Part shown: positions 22,303 through 22,416 of the stretch, one piece after another
How positions within the stretch are numbered: position 1 is the first letter of the stretch
How the letters are laid out: every line of letters begins with the position of its first letter
DNA from: DASVTR01 sp033855775
Lineage (GTDB): Bacteria; Acidobacteriota; Blastocatellia; Pyrinomonadales; Pyrinomonadaceae
Direction: 5' to 3'
Assembly (NCBI GenBank): GCA_033855775.1
Contig: JAWVFT010000009.1
Coordinates: forward strand, 1 to 22,416
DNA length: 22,416 bases
Position numbers and translations under genes: made by a program
Notes under the pieces: model-generated
What the model was told of the DNA's origin: nothing
Database searches by the model: none
What the model saw: the letters and a program-made list of their open reading frames with translations, nothing else

Positions 22303-22416
22303 AAACCAACGCGACCAAGTTGACGTGAGGCTTGAGCCCGCTAGCCGTCGTTGTTGTTTAGCTACAAGCGAAGAGGCCGTGGTCGATAAAGAAATTTTTT
22401 TATATTTATTTTTATT
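22303..22416. other. Non-coding end of window with AT-rich tail
   Basis: No gene is seen. The last 26 bases (22391-22416) are almost pure A/T in otherwise GC-rich DNA. They could be a terminator T-run, the edge of a promoter or the end of an assembled piece; the window is too short to tell. Confidence 0.4.

Noticed and set aside
21329..22318. 329-residue minus-strand ORF across the lipoprotein and ompA start
   Set aside because: Its composition follows the antisense of low-complexity coding DNA and it crosses a divergent promoter region.
1..22416. tRNA, rRNA, insertion sequences, transposases or phage genes
   Set aside because: None seen: no transposase motifs, no terminal inverted repeats with target duplications, and no cloverleaf noticed by eye; a tRNA/Rfam scan was not possible.

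Overview
The window is GC-rich, densely coded bacterial DNA. The proteome suggests Acidobacteriota, most likely class Blastocatellia. The main reason is a large secreted protein ending in VCBS/FG-GAP-like repeats of the form DYDGDGKTDIAVFRPS..NWYI; this style, together with GH3 NagZ, OmpA-like coiled-coil proteins and many SpII lipoproteins, I associate with that lineage. The taxonomic call is inference from protein style, not a computed placement.

Layout. 1-592: 3' part of a primary sigma factor (rpoD), cut by the window edge, then a bidirectional hairpin terminator shared with a convergent zinc-ribbon membrane protein (744-1508, minus). 1509-2038: a long non-coding leader with a sigma70-like promoter and a stem-loop next to the ribosome binding site. 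2039-5854: a 1271-residue secreted multidomain protein ending in six calcium-loop repeats, followed by a near-perfect terminator. 5983-6458: a degenerate tandem array with a 20/21-base period and no convincing coding content. 6518-7120 (minus): a small secreted protein with one such calcium loop. 7412-10258: mutS. 10417-13106: nagZ overlapped TGATG-style by a lipoprotein solute-binding protein whose two halves are in swapped order, i.e. a circularly permuted SBP_bac_5 protein. A 17-bp hairpin separates this from a minus-strand pair, a TrmR-like O-methyltransferase and a TsaC/Sua5-type threonylcarbamoyl-AMP synthase.

14659-19752 holds a two-component system: an NtrC-type sigma54 activator and a nine-TM GAF histidine kinase, both on minus, with a plus-strand GT1-type glycosyltransferase between them. 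A good -24/-12 (sigma54) promoter lies just upstream of the regulator gene, suggesting self-activation or control by another sigma54 activator. The kinase and glycosyltransferase genes converge and share the palindrome TTAA as their two stop codons. A heptamer-repeat region (19774-19977) separates the kinase from an OmpA-family coiled-coil protein (19981-21555, minus). A divergent small Asn/Thr-rich lipoprotein (21854-22264) follows, with a diverged tandem copy of its own 3' end immediately downstream, and the window ends in an AT-rich tail.

Functional themes: housekeeping (sigma factor, mismatch repair, tRNA modification), envelope and surface functions (secreted repeat protein, OmpA protein, lipoproteins, glycosyltransferase), probable cell-wall turnover or uptake (NagZ plus binding protein), and a sigma54-linked signalling pair. 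The strongest candidates for something new are the permuted binding protein and the 20/21-base array.
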